From positions 124,001 through 188,000 of the forward strand of contig BCJJ01000004.1 of assembly GCA_039545355.1 (NCBI GenBank): DNA of 64,000 nt, given 5' to 3'. Below, piece by piece: positions 1 through 10,742 of the stretch (position 1 is the first letter of the stretch; every line of letters starts with the position of its first letter). The notes beneath the pieces were generated by a model. The model searched no databases, was not told where the DNA came from, and worked only from the letters and a program-made list of their open reading frames with translations. The position numbers and the translations under genes were made by a program. The DNA is from Trichosporon coremiiforme. Lineage: Eukaryota; Basidiomycota; Tremellomycetes; Trichosporonales; Trichosporonaceae.

Positions 1-3000
1 GATCCGGTTCCCGAAGCTGACCAGGTTCTTTCTGAGCCTAACGCCGACGGAGATGACGGTGAGGCTCCGGACCCGTTTGACGATGGGCAAGACGGGGAGC
101 CTGAGGGAGCAACCGCCTATGGCCACGAGACAAATGGTGCTCCAACGGAGGACACCGAGGGTGACGAACTGCCATCTGCTGACCAACTGCAGGGTGAAGG
201 AGGGACCTGGTCCGACAACGATGAGCTGACCGTCGCCCAGCAGTTGAACAGTGAGGATCTGCAATCGCCATCAGCAAGCCAATCGCCGGAACACCCAGGC
301 CATCCTCTGCAGCCTGACGCCCTTGAGACATCAGCAAACGCCTCTACAGATCCTCAAGGCACTCCGATGGTGCCCGAAGAGGTACCTGGGTCCGACGTCA
401 CCCCCACCGATGCGCTCAATATCCCTCAACCCGAAAGTCAACACTTCCAGGTTATCTCATCATCTGCCGTCGATGAGATCCAGGGGGTCGCGGAAAGCAC
501 GGTGGCCGCGGAGGTCCTTCACGCCGAAGCTGCAATTGCGGCTCTGTCAAAGACTGCCGAGCCACTTCTGACGGAGCTCAAGACTTCCTCTCCCGCAGCT
601 CGCCACGCTCTCCATGCTTCTGGTTCTCGGCCCGGTGCTCGAGTCAGCCTGCCCGCTAGATTCCTTCACCCGCGCCGCCCGGATCTCACGGAGTTTGCAA
701 CTCCTGATCCAGACGACGGCCCTGTCGAGTCTCGACCCAGCACCTCAAGTGAAGTGGCCGGTCACCTCCACGGCCCTCGACGTGTGCACCGCCTACGGAC
801 GGATTCGCCCACTCGCAGGCCGCAGCGCTATTCGCCGCCCATGCTTCTCCCCATCGTTCCTCACCACGCTCATGCCTCCTCCGCGTCACCAAGGACGCCC
901 AGTCAAGCTCAAGCCCGAGAACCCGCATCTGGCCCTCTCACTTCCAGCATCGTGCGTTCTGCCTCAACCGTGCGGAGGATCGATTCTCAGACCCCTCTGG
1001 AGAGCGTCAGGCGACAGGTCGTGGCGCACGTTAGATCTGAAGGTGCGGCCTCGGTTGTTCCTCGTAGGGCAAGGTCCAGCACTGGCCGCCTCGGTTACGT
1101 TGCTCCGCGGAACGACCTGTACCTGCACGATGAGGACGGCGGCCCACTCGAGCCGAACCCGGAGTACGTCACTCCCGACGTCTACCCAACACCACCGCAA
1201 GAACGCGCCGAGCGAAGGACTAGGGTTCCGATGCATCGCAAGTCGCGCCGTTGGACGGAGGGGGAGGCGCTACTTCTCTACCGAACCATCCAGAAGGCGT
1301 GGTGGTCGGAGCGCACTGCCCAGCAGGTGGCTTGGTATCTGCACGGGGAATGGGGCCAGATGTCCCAGAGACTGAAGGCGTTCAGTGTGCAGAACATGAA
1401 GGACAAGATGCGCGAGATCGTCAAGACCCGAGTTCGCAACGACCGTGCTGTCGTAGGTCGCGCCCGCCACTGGCTCCCCGCTGGCCATCCCGATCGGGAG
1501 GCTTACGAAGAGGAGATGGCCGCTTGGGCCGACGCTGAAAATGAGCGACTCCTGCGGGAGCAGGAAGAGGAAGAGGAGGATGAGGAGGAGCGCAAGGCCC
1601 TCGAGGAGGCTGCACAGGCGGAGGATGTAGAGATGGAGAACGAGATGATCGTGGAGGAGTCGCAGGACATGGAACTGGATTGGGAAGCTAATGCCGATCT
1701 TCTGGTTGATGTGGGAGGAGAGGAGCCTGCTCCTCAAACAAGTGAGGACGAAGACGCAGTGGTCGTTCAAGCCACTCGAGAAGGCGCCCCCGTTACAAGA
1801 GGTCACTCAGCTCGGCGCACGGTGCGGGCCGCAAGAACTTCCGTTGGTGCTCGCTGGCGCACTGACAATGATGATGAGGTGGATGAGTTGGAGTCCGACC
1901 AAGGCGAGCCCGAGGCGTCAGGCGAGTTCGCCGACGACCTCAGTGTGGTGAGTGCGGGCGTTGTTCTGCATGATCATACCGCTAACTGTGTCCAGGTTGA
2001 CAACGATGTGGGTATTGCCGAACATGCGGACTTCCCTTCTCCCATCGACATCGTGGCACTCCTCAACTCTCGCAAGCGTCGCACGACGGAGCCGCAGAGT
2101 GGCACGCCGAAGCGCAGACACACTTTTGGTGCAGAGCCCAGGCGGCCGCTGCTGAAGCCGCAAGCTCGTCCTTCTTTACCCGCGCCCAAGCGGAAGCCGA
2201 CCACATACCGCCAGCTACCTCGGCCACAGCGGGAACTCGAGAGCAGTGAATCTGATTCAAGCGAGGAGGAAGCTGTGCTGCAGTTGCCTGCGCTTCGCAC
2301 CAGGCCGGGCAGCGGCACTCCACGCTCTGGACCGACCGCGGCATCCCCGCAAATGCGACGTACCGCTCAGACGGAACCGCGACCACGCCGTCGCTCTGCA
2401 TCTGCGGCGCGCGAAGCAGCCACTCGCGGCGCTCAATCTTCGCCGGCGCAGGCTGTGCGGAGCCGACACGGACCTCGGCAATCGCCATCGCAGTTGGAAA
2501 GCGAGAGCTCGGACCACGACGGGTTCGTCCCCAGGCCGTCACTGAAGCTTCCCCAGCTCGCCAGCAAGCAGGCCACTCGAGCTTCCATGACTTCTCAGCG
2601 CCAGTCCCCGGGAGAACAGTCTTCATCCGATGACGAGAATGCTCAGAACGCCACAATCGAGCATCATTACGCCGATGCAGGTTCTTCATCGGACGGCCTA
2701 CCGGACGACACGCAGGTCAATATGGGGAACACGCAGCCGGACCTGCAAGTGCCGCGCACAACCGTCGTGGCCCGGGCACGGCGAGGACGCGGCCGGATGA
2801 CGCGAGGGCCCTCGCGGCCTCTGTCGGTCGTGGCAGAGCGGACCGAATCGGTCGAGAGCCGCATGGACCGCCCGGCCCCGACCAAGTCAGAGAGCTCGAG
2901 TTCTGGGGTGATCCCAGAAGCGGAGGAGGAGGAGGATGCGGTGGCAGCCGCACCAGCACCAGAGGCACCGCCACCTAGCCAGACCTCGACCTCGCGCCTG

Positions 3001-3033
3001 CGGGAGATTGCACGCAAGGTGATGGGCGTGTGA
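1..3033 (+). CDS. Myb/SANT-like acidic nuclear protein, 5' end missing
   Basis: The frame is open from the first base of the window, so the N-terminus lies outside it. The visible part is a low-complexity, Ser/Pro/Glu-rich protein. One compact segment (about 1240-1500) reads RRWTEGEALLLYRTIQKAWW and continues with a YLHGEWG motif, an NMKDKMR helix and a HWLPAGHPD motif; the spacing of aromatic residues resembles a Myb/SANT-type helix bundle, but I do not recognise the family. A Glu/Asp run and a long acidic stretch follow (1555-1740), then many basic Arg/Lys-Pro segments and SESD-type clusters typical of nuclear chromatin proteins. An intron is likely at 1948-1995 (48 nt, donor GTGAGT, branch GCTAAC, acceptor CAG). 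It is a multiple of three with no stop, so the frame stays open with or without splicing. A DNA-binding or chromatin role is inference only. Confidence 0.75.
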   Translation, partial: DPVPEADQVLSEPNADGDDGEAPDPFDDGQDGEPEGATAYGHETNGAPTEDTEGDELPSADQLQGEGGTWSDNDELTVAQQLNSEDLQSPSASQSPEHPGHPLQPDALETSANASTDPQGTPMVPEEVPGSDVTPTDALNIPQPESQHFQVISSSAVDEIQGVAESTVAAEVLHAEAAIAALSKTAEPLLTELKTSSPAARHALHASGSRPGARVSLPARFLHPRRPDLTEFATPDPDDGPVESRPSTSSEVAGHLHGPRRVHRLRTDSPTRRPQRYSPPMLLPIVPHHAHASSASPRTPSQAQAREPASGPLTSSIVRSASTVRRIDSQTPLESVRRQVVAHVRSEGAASVVPRRARSSTGRLGYVAPRNDLYLHDEDGGPLEPNPEYVTPDVYPTPPQERAERRTRVPMHRKSRRWTEGEALLLYRTIQKAWWSERTAQQVAWYLHGEWGQMSQRLKAFSVQNMKDKMREIVKTRVRNDRAVVGRARHWLPAGHPDREAYEEEMAAWADAENERLLREQEEEEEDEEERKALEEAAQAEDVEMENEMIVEESQDMELDWEANADLLVDVGGEEPAPQTSEDEDAVVVQATREGAPVTRGHSARRTVRAARTSVGARWRTDNDDEVDELESDQGEPEASGEFADDLSVVSAGVVLHDHTANCVQVDNDVGIAEHADFPSPIDIVALLNSRKRRTTEPQSGTPKRRHTFGAEPRRPLLKPQARPSLPAPKRKPTTYRQLPRPQRELESSESDSSEEEAVLQLPALRTRPGSGTPRSGPTAASPQMRRTAQTEPRPRRRSASAAREAATRGAQSSPAQAVRSRHGPRQSPSQLESESSDHDGFVPRPSLKLPQLASKQATRASMTSQRQSPGEQSSSDDENAQNATIEHHYADAGSSSDGLPDDTQVNMGNTQPDLQVPRTTVVARARRGRGRMTRGPSRPLSVVAERTESVESRMDRPAPTKSESSSSGVIPEAEEEEDAVAAAPAPEAPPPSQTSTSRLREIARKVMGV

Positions 3034-4454
3034 GTGGCTCAGCGCGTCAGCGCGTCAGTTGCGTCAGCAGCGTGTGCAGGTGGGGGAGGCGAACGGCGAA
3101 GTGCAGTTTATCGCAACACGCATTACTCCGTCACTCTGGAACAAGGCGATATGGCGAGATAAGGGTTGGTTGTACAGCTAAGACAACGGAGACTTTGTAT
3201 TATAGGCCATACAGGCAGACTGCCCATGTGGGCATATTCCGCGGCGATGTACCAGTGCCATGTAGTGTGCCATGCTCACCATGGTCATCTGCAACGCTGC
3301 GCAGTTGTGCGCGTGTCGTCAGGTGGGTTGTCAGTGGCTCAATAGGAATCTAGGACATTTCGACGTTAGACGGAGGAGAGCAAGCTTTGTCCGGGGTTAT
3401 GCCTGCGCTAATGGCCGCTGGCAGCACTGCAGGACATGCCGGGCTGACGTGCCGGGCTTTGGTAGAGGCTTGAGCTGGCGAGCCCACGTTCAGACCTGTA
3501 AGACCGGGTATGTTCGCGGGGCTGCAGCGTGCAGGGTCGCCAGAGAACGCCAGGGACAAGGAAAGGGTAGAACAGGGCAACAGGGTCGAGGAACATGAGG
3601 CGCAACTTAACTTGATGAGGTGGGCCAAAAGAAGTCGGATCTCGGATGCACTTCGGATAAACTTGACGAATCGCAGCTGCTTGCATGGGCGCCACCGGAT
3701 TCCATAGATCCCACCCACCGAACTTTGTGGCCTCCTGGAGCCTGGGTCGCTGGACATGCTGGGGTGACATGCTGGGGTGGCATGCTGGGGTGGCCTGGCT
3801 GGCTGGCTGGGATGGGTACTGCGGTGGAACTCTCAGGAAGCGGGGTCAGCTTCTCCGGTACCCAGCTCACTCAGCCCCGACATCAGCCCAAGCACGCCCA
3901 GCAGCAAGCCCCGTAGTCGGTGCCTCCAGTGCCTCAGCCCAACCCTTCAGCCAGTCCGCAGCCCAGCTCAGGCTTTCTCAGGCATCCTCAGCCCCGCCCA
4001 GCCAAGTCTTCAGCCCCGCCACGCCGACTGCGCCTGGGCCGGCGGACCCGGTGCATCGGAGCGCCGCGTGCGCCGTGCACTGGGCCAACTGTGCCAACTG
4101 TGCCAGCGGTGCCTCGGCGCGTCCCGAGCGAGCGTGCGATGAATGCGATGAGCCTATAGCTGCTCCCAGAGCCGCTCGGCATCGCTCACGGACGAGCGCA
4201 CTGGCATCTTTGGCGGTAGGGGTGGCAGGGTGACAGGGATGGGCGCCCTTACTTCCTGGATGACACCAGAATGACACCAGGATGTTATGCAGGATTAGAG
4301 GTTGAGGCCCAGGATTCTGGAGGCCGAGCGTGGCCGAGTGAGGGGTCGAGCGAGGCCGAACTGCGAGCTTGCGAGCTTGCACGTTGCCGGCTTGTGCGAG
4401 ATTGTGCGAGCTTCTACGATGGGTGCATGCACTGTTCTCTGCGGGCTTCATCGC
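3034..4454. other. intergenic, no gene seen
   Basis: This holds the 3' flank of the Myb-like gene and about 1.2 kb in which I see no coding exon. It contains a 13-bp tandem repeat (3755-3793), a CTGG run just after it, and a stretch rich in CAGCCC-type words (about 3880-4010). The short open frames on both strands overlap one another and carry no recognisable motif. Confidence 0.5.
3755..3793. repeat. 3 x 13-bp tandem repeat
   Basis: Three head-to-tail copies of CATGCTGGGGTGR, followed by CTGG repeats to about 3810. It lies between genes and has no obvious function. Confidence 0.85.
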
Positions 4455-4457
4455 ATG

Positions 4458-6319
4458 ACGGCGGCTGCGACGTGGTTCTCCAGTCTGGTCCACTCTGAGA
4501 CTCCATCTCTCTCTTGGACAGAACGTTTTTCCCGACGAACTCGACAGATCCGCACTTGGATTAGCCAAGCTAGTCCAGTCGTTAACGGCAACGCCCACTC
4601 CGAAAGCCCTTATCTCGAACTGACCAGCTTACCGACCGATACTCGCCCACCGTTCCACAGGAACTTCCAGCCCAGCCGTACAGCTACCCCAGTTTACCCC
4701 AACCCTGTCCCAATCGACGTGTAGCGCTCGAACAGTTCGAAGTATTTACCCAGGAAGCAAGGAAGCCGAGAATTCCGGCTCGGCACACCCCTGCGTACGG
4801 CATCACGTCTCACCGAACACACATTCGGTCCGAACATTCCCCCTTGGCCCTTGCCATCCCTTCGACCATACAATCGAACTTGACGGCTTAGCTCGATACT
4901 TGCCCCCCACTCTCACCCTCACCCTCAACCCCCCGCACACCTTCACCCTCGCCGCTCTCCCACACGCCGCCCACTACGACCAGCGTTTAGCGGCCTCTCC
5001 CACCAGCACGCCGTCCAACCACTCGACCGCTCAATCGCCCCGGCCAACCGACCGACCGGGCAAGTAAGCGCAGCAATTGGATACCCCGGCCGCACCACGG
5101 AACTAGCCCTTGCCCACAGCAGAACCGCGGTGTGCGGAAACGTCTTGCCCGCTCTTGCTCCAGCAGCTCCTGCCGACCTCGCCGGCCCCGCACCAGTGCT
5201 CAGACCCGCTTCGCTCGCATCAGCACAGTTTCGAGTGTCGAGGATCCGAGCGATCCGAGTTCGAGTTTTGCAACAGTTCCCTCGCGCAAGGAATCCAGTG
5301 ACATCAGCAAGTGATCGCTTGCGACGTGTCGAGTCCGCGAAACATCGCACGCAATAAGGTTTACGCTCTCTTGTTGTTGCGATTCACGGTGTTCCGAGTT
5401 CCAAAGTCAGAGTTGCTGAATAACCGGCCCGGCCCGAAATCATTCGACGCGCCGCGACGCCGCGACGCCGCTCTGCAAGCTCTGCCGCCCCGCCCCGCCC
5501 CGCCCCGGCCCCACCGCCCTCTCGCCGACGTCTGGCCAAGTGCCTCCTCAGATCTCTTGTTCCTCGCCAGCCTCCCGGGCCTGGCCGAACGCGTAGCTCA
5601 ACACCGCGGCCCCGCCCCGCCGTCTCGGTCCGTCTCGGTATCAGTTCCTCGGCCCCTGTCCCTGCTCCGCTCGAGTAGGAGATTGCAAGTTGCTGAACTT
5701 GGCAGGCGGGTTCCAACGTGTGCCTTCATTCATTGAGAGGTATTGAATGCCGAATCCGCATCTGGACATTTTTCTGGATAACCTCTGAAGCTCTGATCTG
5801 GGTCCGGGACTTTGAGCTCAGTAGTGTGGTCAGGAACATTCTGACATCCAAGAGCACTCGAATTCATTACGGCAATACTCTTTGCATACCCACGCCCCTT
5901 CTCGCGACCTAGCTGGCCGAGAACGGACACCCCCCTCCAACCCCGCCAGCCCCTGCTTTGTGTCTTGCCTGAGATTGTTGCCTGAAGTTGGCCCCTAGCA
6001 ACTCTAAGACACGCAAGCACGGCGAACCAATTGAGAGCACGCCGCACCCGAATCCACAGAGCTCCAGAGTCTGCAATAGTCTAGCTCTGCGAATTCCGTG
6101 CTCAGGAACCGAAGCCTGAACCACACACGACCCGAGGAGACCCCGGAACACCCCAGGACTCCCCAGCACGTCCAGCGCCCAGTCCCTAGGAGACCCCAGG
6201 CGGCAAGGCGACCGAAAGTCCACTGTCCGGGTTAGATCCTGTCCGATCCTGGCCCCCCTCGTCCTCGTGGCCCTGCTCCCTCCGGCACCTCCCTCGCTCA
6301 GATCGCATCGCAATCGCAA
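4458..6319 (+). promoter_or_regulatory. long ATG-depleted 5' leader/promoter of the 892-aa gene
   Basis: The plus strand has no ATG from 4458 to 5746 and none from 5750 to 6319. The single exception is a 13-codon upstream ORF at 5747-5788 ending in TGA. The minus strand of the same interval has ATG at ordinary frequency, so the depletion is strand-specific, as expected for a transcribed leader scanned by ribosomes. The stretch is pyrimidine- and C-rich, including a CCCCG-repeat tract at 5485-5505. A transcription start somewhere in 4500-5700 is inferred. An intron that removes the upstream ORF is possible but not identified. Confidence 0.55.
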
Positions 6320-8998
6320 ATGCAAATCCACACGCAAATGAACAACACTGGAGCCCCCGGGGCGGACGCTGCCTCCGGTCGCAGTGCGGCCGCTGCTGCT
6401 ATGAACAGTGCTAGTGGATCTAGTCCCGGGGCGCCGACCGCTCAACTAGATGAACAGCTCGATCTCGACCTGAAACTCGAGAGCCTCACTCTCGAAACGG
6501 AAACTACTTTCACTAGCTCGACTTCCTCTTATCACCACCAGCACTCGGTCTGGCAACAGCCCTCTTCGTCTTCATCCTCTTCCTCCTCTTACAACGCATA
6601 CACCCACCACCAGGCTACGCGTGAATCCCTCCTCTCCCTGCAGTACTCGGAACACGCCCACGCCGTCCTCACCCTCGACCAGCAACGGTATCCTTATCAA
6701 TCCCACGCCCGCTCCCGTTCGCAAGCCGACCTTCCCCTGAACCCGATCTCGATCCAGCCCTCTCTCCCCCCGTCTCTCACCACGACGCCCGACAGCCCCA
6801 TCGCCCGCTCCGTCCCCCTCCCCAGCGTTGAGGACTTTGCCTCCCGCCCCTCCTCGCCGTGGCAGGCCGACTTTCCCGACCCCGAGTCCCCCTCTCCTTC
6901 CCGCTCTCGCTGCGCCCATCCCCTCGCCGCCCCCGGTGCAGGACACGAGCACTGCTGCGAGCCAGTGTACAGAAACAGGCTGCTAGACATGGTACGGGAC
7001 GAGTTTGGCTCGGCCCTCGAGCTGGACGACGCCTCCTCTGTCGCGAGCGGGTCGACGCACGGCCTCGAGCTCGACGGCATGAGCCGCACAGTGTCGCGCA
7101 GTGCGAGCCGCTCCGTTTCCCGCTCTAACACGATTCGCTCCGTCCGCTCCGCCGTCTCCAAGGCTAGCACAAGCAGGGGTATTTCGCCCCAGCCCACGAT
7201 CGTGCTCAGCCTCGAGGGCGACGACGACGAGATGCTGCACGAAGGAACCGACGATGGCGCCACGGGCGCCCAGCGCTCATTTCGGCCCGTGACTGCGAGC
7301 AATTTGACTGGAGAGAACGCAAGCGACGCCGCCGAAGGTGCGTTGGACGCCTCCGAAGCCCGTGAACCGCGTGAAGCACGCCCAGAAGCTAGTGAAGCTC
7401 GCCCAGAAGCGCAGGGAGCCCAGGAATCGAGCGAAGCGTGCGCGCACGTTCCCAGGATCCTGAGCGTGGCCGAATTACGAGTCCTGCAGCTACCTCCCTC
7501 GTGGCCCCGCGTATCCCTTCTCTCGGCAGAGAAGCTCGTCATCGACCGGCGCGTGCACTCCGCCTCGGCCACAGCGGGCACAGGCGCCGACCCGGACTTC
7601 GGCATGGTGCCGCTGGACATCCCCGAGTTCCAACTGGGCGACGCCGCCATTGACATCGCGGCTGGTGGGTCGAGTCTTGGATCCCAGCTCGGGTCCAGTG
7701 TTGGCAGCAGCACGAGTACGTGTTCGCGCATTAGCAGGGATCGGAAGGGGAGTATCGAGACTGCGTGCTCGAGTCTGGCCAGCTGTCCCCCGGCGTGCAC
7801 TGCGGGAGGCGCAGAAGGGCCAGTGTTCGGGAGGGACTTTGCGGCCCGCCTCATGCTGGAACTGTACCGCGCCTCGCTGCTCAAGAGCCCCGTTGCGTCG
7901 CCTCTCAACTCGCCGTCTCAGTCGCCGTCGACGGGAACAGCGACGGCATGGTGGGGCGGCGGTCTCAGCGTGCGTGCGGCAGCGAGAGAGGTTCTCCGCG
8001 AAGCTGCCCCCGAGCCTCTCCCGGAACCTCTCCCCGAGCCCCAGAACGGCAACGGCAGTCTCGGCCTCGGCTTCGACGCCAACGCGGATGTGCAGGAACT
8101 CGTCCTGCCCGACTCGGACGGATCGAACTGTTCCACGCCCATTGCGGCCGCAGCGCCGCGCAACAGGCCAGTGGTGACTGAGACCGGGTTCAAACTCGAG
8201 GGCAAGGCGTTCGAGTTTGACCCGCCCTTCAGCTCCTCCGAGACCGAAATTCTCTCTCGCGAGATCACAGACCTCATCGCCGGCATCGACCACTATCCGG
8301 CGCACTACGGCTCGCCCGAGATCAACGGTCACGTCCCTTACGCCCACTACGCGACGTGTGACCTGAGTGCGCGACTCGCCGACCCGCGCGCCGCGTCTCT
8401 GGGTCCCCTTGCCCCAGAGTTGGCCACTACCCGGCCCTCCACGCCCCCCGACACGCCGACAGTCGGCTGCGCCCCGCTGCCCGCCCTCACGGCACCAGTG
8501 ACGCCGATCCAGACCCGCCCCTCCTCCCCCACAGTCCTGCAAAAGGCAGTCGCTATCAACGCTGCCCTGGCGCAACTGGCCCGGTCGCCTCTGACCGGAC
8601 CTCTGGGGGGAAGGGGCGAGCGCTCCTCGCGCCTGGACGAGATGAGGCGGCAATCGTTGCGTGCCGCAGGCGTCATTTCCCCCGCCTCGTCCTCTTCTTC
8701 TCCCGCGCCCCCGGGTGTGCGCCGCAAATCCCTCGAGTGGGCCAAGATGACCCCAAGGAGTTCGGGGGAGTATGCGAGGGAAATATTTGGCGGACTGCTC
8801 AGAGACAGCGGGCCGAATGTGAGTGTGTCCCAGCCCTCCAGTCCGGAATTTTTGAAACGGAAATTGGCAGGTGCTGCAGTGGGCGAGTGGGATCTCAGTA
8901 CCACTGAGAGTGCGCCTGGAAGCCCGAAGAGTTCGAGACGGAATACGTTGAGTGGGCTGGGCCTGTTTCTGAGTCGGGCGAGGACTAAGCAGAAGTGA
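6320..8998 (+). CDS. unrecognised Ser/Pro-rich 892-aa protein
   Basis: A single open exon starting at the first ATG after a 570-nt ATG-free stretch, which makes this start convincing. The 892-residue product is mostly low complexity: an N-terminal Ser run, His/Tyr/Gln-rich patches, a region of short Glu-Ala-Arg repeats around residues 335-370, and many SPS/TPP motifs that look like proline-directed phosphorylation sites. More ordered islands are a hydrophobic-acidic helix near residue 218 (RLLDMVRDEFGSALELDD) and the C-terminal 140 residues, which contain RRKSLEWAKMTPRSS, an EIFGGLL motif and a basic end (RRNTL...RARTKQK). RRKS and RRNT resemble basophilic kinase (PKA-like) sites. I see no catalytic or membrane motif and do not recognise the family. 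A phosphoregulated cytoplasmic or nuclear scaffold is possible but unproven. Confidence 0.8.
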   Translation: MQIHTQMNNTGAPGADAASGRSAAAAAMNSASGSSPGAPTAQLDEQLDLDLKLESLTLETETTFTSSTSSYHHQHSVWQQPSSSSSSSSSYNAYTHHQATRESLLSLQYSEHAHAVLTLDQQRYPYQSHARSRSQADLPLNPISIQPSLPPSLTTTPDSPIARSVPLPSVEDFASRPSSPWQADFPDPESPSPSRSRCAHPLAAPGAGHEHCCEPVYRNRLLDMVRDEFGSALELDDASSVASGSTHGLELDGMSRTVSRSASRSVSRSNTIRSVRSAVSKASTSRGISPQPTIVLSLEGDDDEMLHEGTDDGATGAQRSFRPVTASNLTGENASDAAEGALDASEAREPREARPEASEARPEAQGAQESSEACAHVPRILSVAELRVLQLPPSWPRVSLLSAEKLVIDRRVHSASATAGTGADPDFGMVPLDIPEFQLGDAAIDIAAGGSSLGSQLGSSVGSSTSTCSRISRDRKGSIETACSSLASCPPACTAGGAEGPVFGRDFAARLMLELYRASLLKSPVASPLNSPSQSPSTGTATAWWGGGLSVRAAAREVLREAAPEPLPEPLPEPQNGNGSLGLGFDANADVQELVLPDSDGSNCSTPIAAAAPRNRPVVTETGFKLEGKAFEFDPPFSSSETEILSREITDLIAGIDHYPAHYGSPEINGHVPYAHYATCDLSARLADPRAASLGPLAPELATTRPSTPPDTPTVGCAPLPALTAPVTPIQTRPSSPTVLQKAVAINAALAQLARSPLTGPLGGRGERSSRLDEMRRQSLRAAGVISPASSSSSPAPPGVRRKSLEWAKMTPRSSGEYAREIFGGLLRDSGPNVSVSQPSSPEFLKRKLAGAAVGEWDLSTTESAPGSPKSSRRNTLSGLGLFLSRARTKQK

Positions 8999-9263
8999 AG
9001 TCGTCACACAACACCCAACACCCGAGAATCTCCCGGATATCACCACCCATGACGATCATCGAAGTCGATCATTGAGGGTTGCGAAAAAGTACATATCTCT
9101 GTTTGCATGAGCGGAATAGATGGAGTCGATAGAGAAAAGATAGATGGTGGGGGATGTGGCATTTTTTGGGATCTCTATGCATAGGCTTTGTGTTTCTTCT
9201 TCACTATCCTTTTCACTCTATCCTCCAAGTTGGCATCGCGTCCCCGGCCCCCAACCTCAGCCT

Positions 9264-10480
9264 CTACTGAATGTCCTTCTCCGTGATCTCGGGAATGGGG
9301 AGTCCAGCAGCATTAGCGAGCCCGAGCACCCTGAGCGCCTGCTTATAAACCGGCGCATCAATCATGACCCCGTCAAGCGCATACGCCCCCTTGCCGGCCT
9401 GGTCATTCAGTTCAAACGAGAACTTGACGCGCGCCGCCTTGCGAATCGCCTTGTCGCTCGGCGCGTACGCGCGCTGAATCTCCTCGACCTGGTTGGGATG
9501 GATGGCCTGTTTACCCGTGAAACCCAAACGGTGGCCGTCCTCACATTCCCGGGCCAGGACCTCGGGTTCCTTGAAGTTGACGCAGACGAGATCGATGGCC
9601 TGGAGTCCCCACGCCTTGGCTGCGACGACTAGGCGCGAGCGGTGGTACAGCAATTCCTGAAGCGAGGGCGTGCGCGTGATCCCAACGTCGGCGCAGTAGT
9701 CTTCCGCCGCGAAGAGGAGGGAATCGAGGTGTCCTGGGCCCGAAGCTGCGATGGACTCGATGTTCACCATCGCTTCGGCCGACTCGATCATGCCCACGAT
9801 TCGCATGGGAGAGGAACCGCCCGTTCGCCGCTCGGCGGGGGCGTACTCGTTGATGCGAGAGATGAGCCAGCGGATGTGGTCGGGCGAGTTTGTCTTGGGC
9901 AAAGCGATGGCCGAGACGTTGCGTGTCGTGAGCTTATGTTAGCTTGGTCCGTCACCTGTCTCTACTGGCAACGCCGCTCTCACACCACCCTCACTCGTCG
10001 ATCCCCTCCCTTCATCATCCCTCAGCCCGCACCCCCAGCCAGCTCTTCAGAGACACCCTCGTCGTCCTCCTCAGCCGCCTTCGACGACCTCATACTCACA
10101 GCAGTCCTGACGTCGTCCTCCTCGAATCCCGTCCCGACCGCATTAACGCGGATCATGACCTCGCCCTTGGGCCGCTTGCCCGAGTTGAGCATCTCGGACA
10201 CGAGCCGGCGCGCCTCTGGCTTCTGCGCCGGCGCGACCGCGTCCTCGAGGTCGTACGAGATCGAGTCGGCGGGCGAGGAGAGCGATTTCTCGAGCATGCG
10301 CGGGTTCGAGCTGGGGACTGGGGTCGCATTAGCTGTCTAACCCGAAGATGGTGGATGCTGCTCTCGAGACTCACCGTACAGCATCGCGCGGCGGAGGACC
10401 GGCGGCAGGTCGTTTGGCACGACGGCAATGCCGCGCGCGCCGAAGGGTGCTTTGAACTTGGTAGCGTTACGGGCAAACAT
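9264..10480 (-). CDS. citramalyl-CoA lyase-like protein (CitE/CLYBL family)
   Basis: Three exons, 10480-10375, 10317-10100 and 9932-9264, with introns of 57 and 167 nt, give a 330-residue protein. It belongs to the HpcH/HpaI aldolase / citrate lyase beta-like superfamily: after a short N-terminal extension the barrel opens with LYVPSSNPRMLEKS, continues with SYDLEDAVAP and VMIRVNAVGTGFEEDD, then the metal-site strand MIESAEAMVNI, an LLFAAEDYCADVG segment, and GFTGKQAIHPNQV near the C-terminus. These are the hallmarks of CLYBL, which cleaves (S)-citramalyl-CoA to acetyl-CoA and pyruvate in mitochondria. The N-terminus (MFARNATKFKAPFGARG) could be a mitochondrial presequence. It is transcribed head-to-head with the hydratase-like gene at 10743, which suggests a joint pathway. 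Other acyl-CoA or malyl-CoA substrates cannot be excluded. Confidence 0.88.
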
Positions 10481-10742
10481 GGTTGTCTGTGGAAAGAACG
10501 AGAGATGTCCGAAAGGTAATATAGCCAGATGCTTCGGTAGGAACGCGTATCGGTGACGGGTGACGGACCGCCCTCGGCCCTGCGGAGGATGCGGGGCCAG
10601 GTTGAGATTGCCGGTCCGGCACGGGGTGAGGTGGGAATTGCCGAATCCCGGCGGGGTACTCTTGTTGCCGACGCTCTGATAGCATATAGACTCTTTCGGG
10701 ATGCATGCACACGATCTATCTTCTCTCCATCATCTGACGACA
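10481..10742. promoter_or_regulatory. 262-bp bidirectional promoter of lyase and hydratase genes
   Basis: The start codons of the two divergent genes are only 262 bp apart. AT-rich TATA-like stretches lie near each end: TATATTA read on the minus strand near 10517-10523, and CATATAGA at 10683-10690 for the plus-strand gene. In the middle the word ATTGCCG occurs twice, 30 bp apart (10607 and 10637), each followed by a GG- or CGG-rich half site that could bind a Zn2Cys6-type regulator. The regulatory role is inferred from position. Confidence 0.5.

Noticed and set aside
7490..9046. 518-codon minus-strand frame antisense to the 892-aa gene
   Set aside because: A shadow of the low-complexity, GC-rich plus-strand gene; no motifs.
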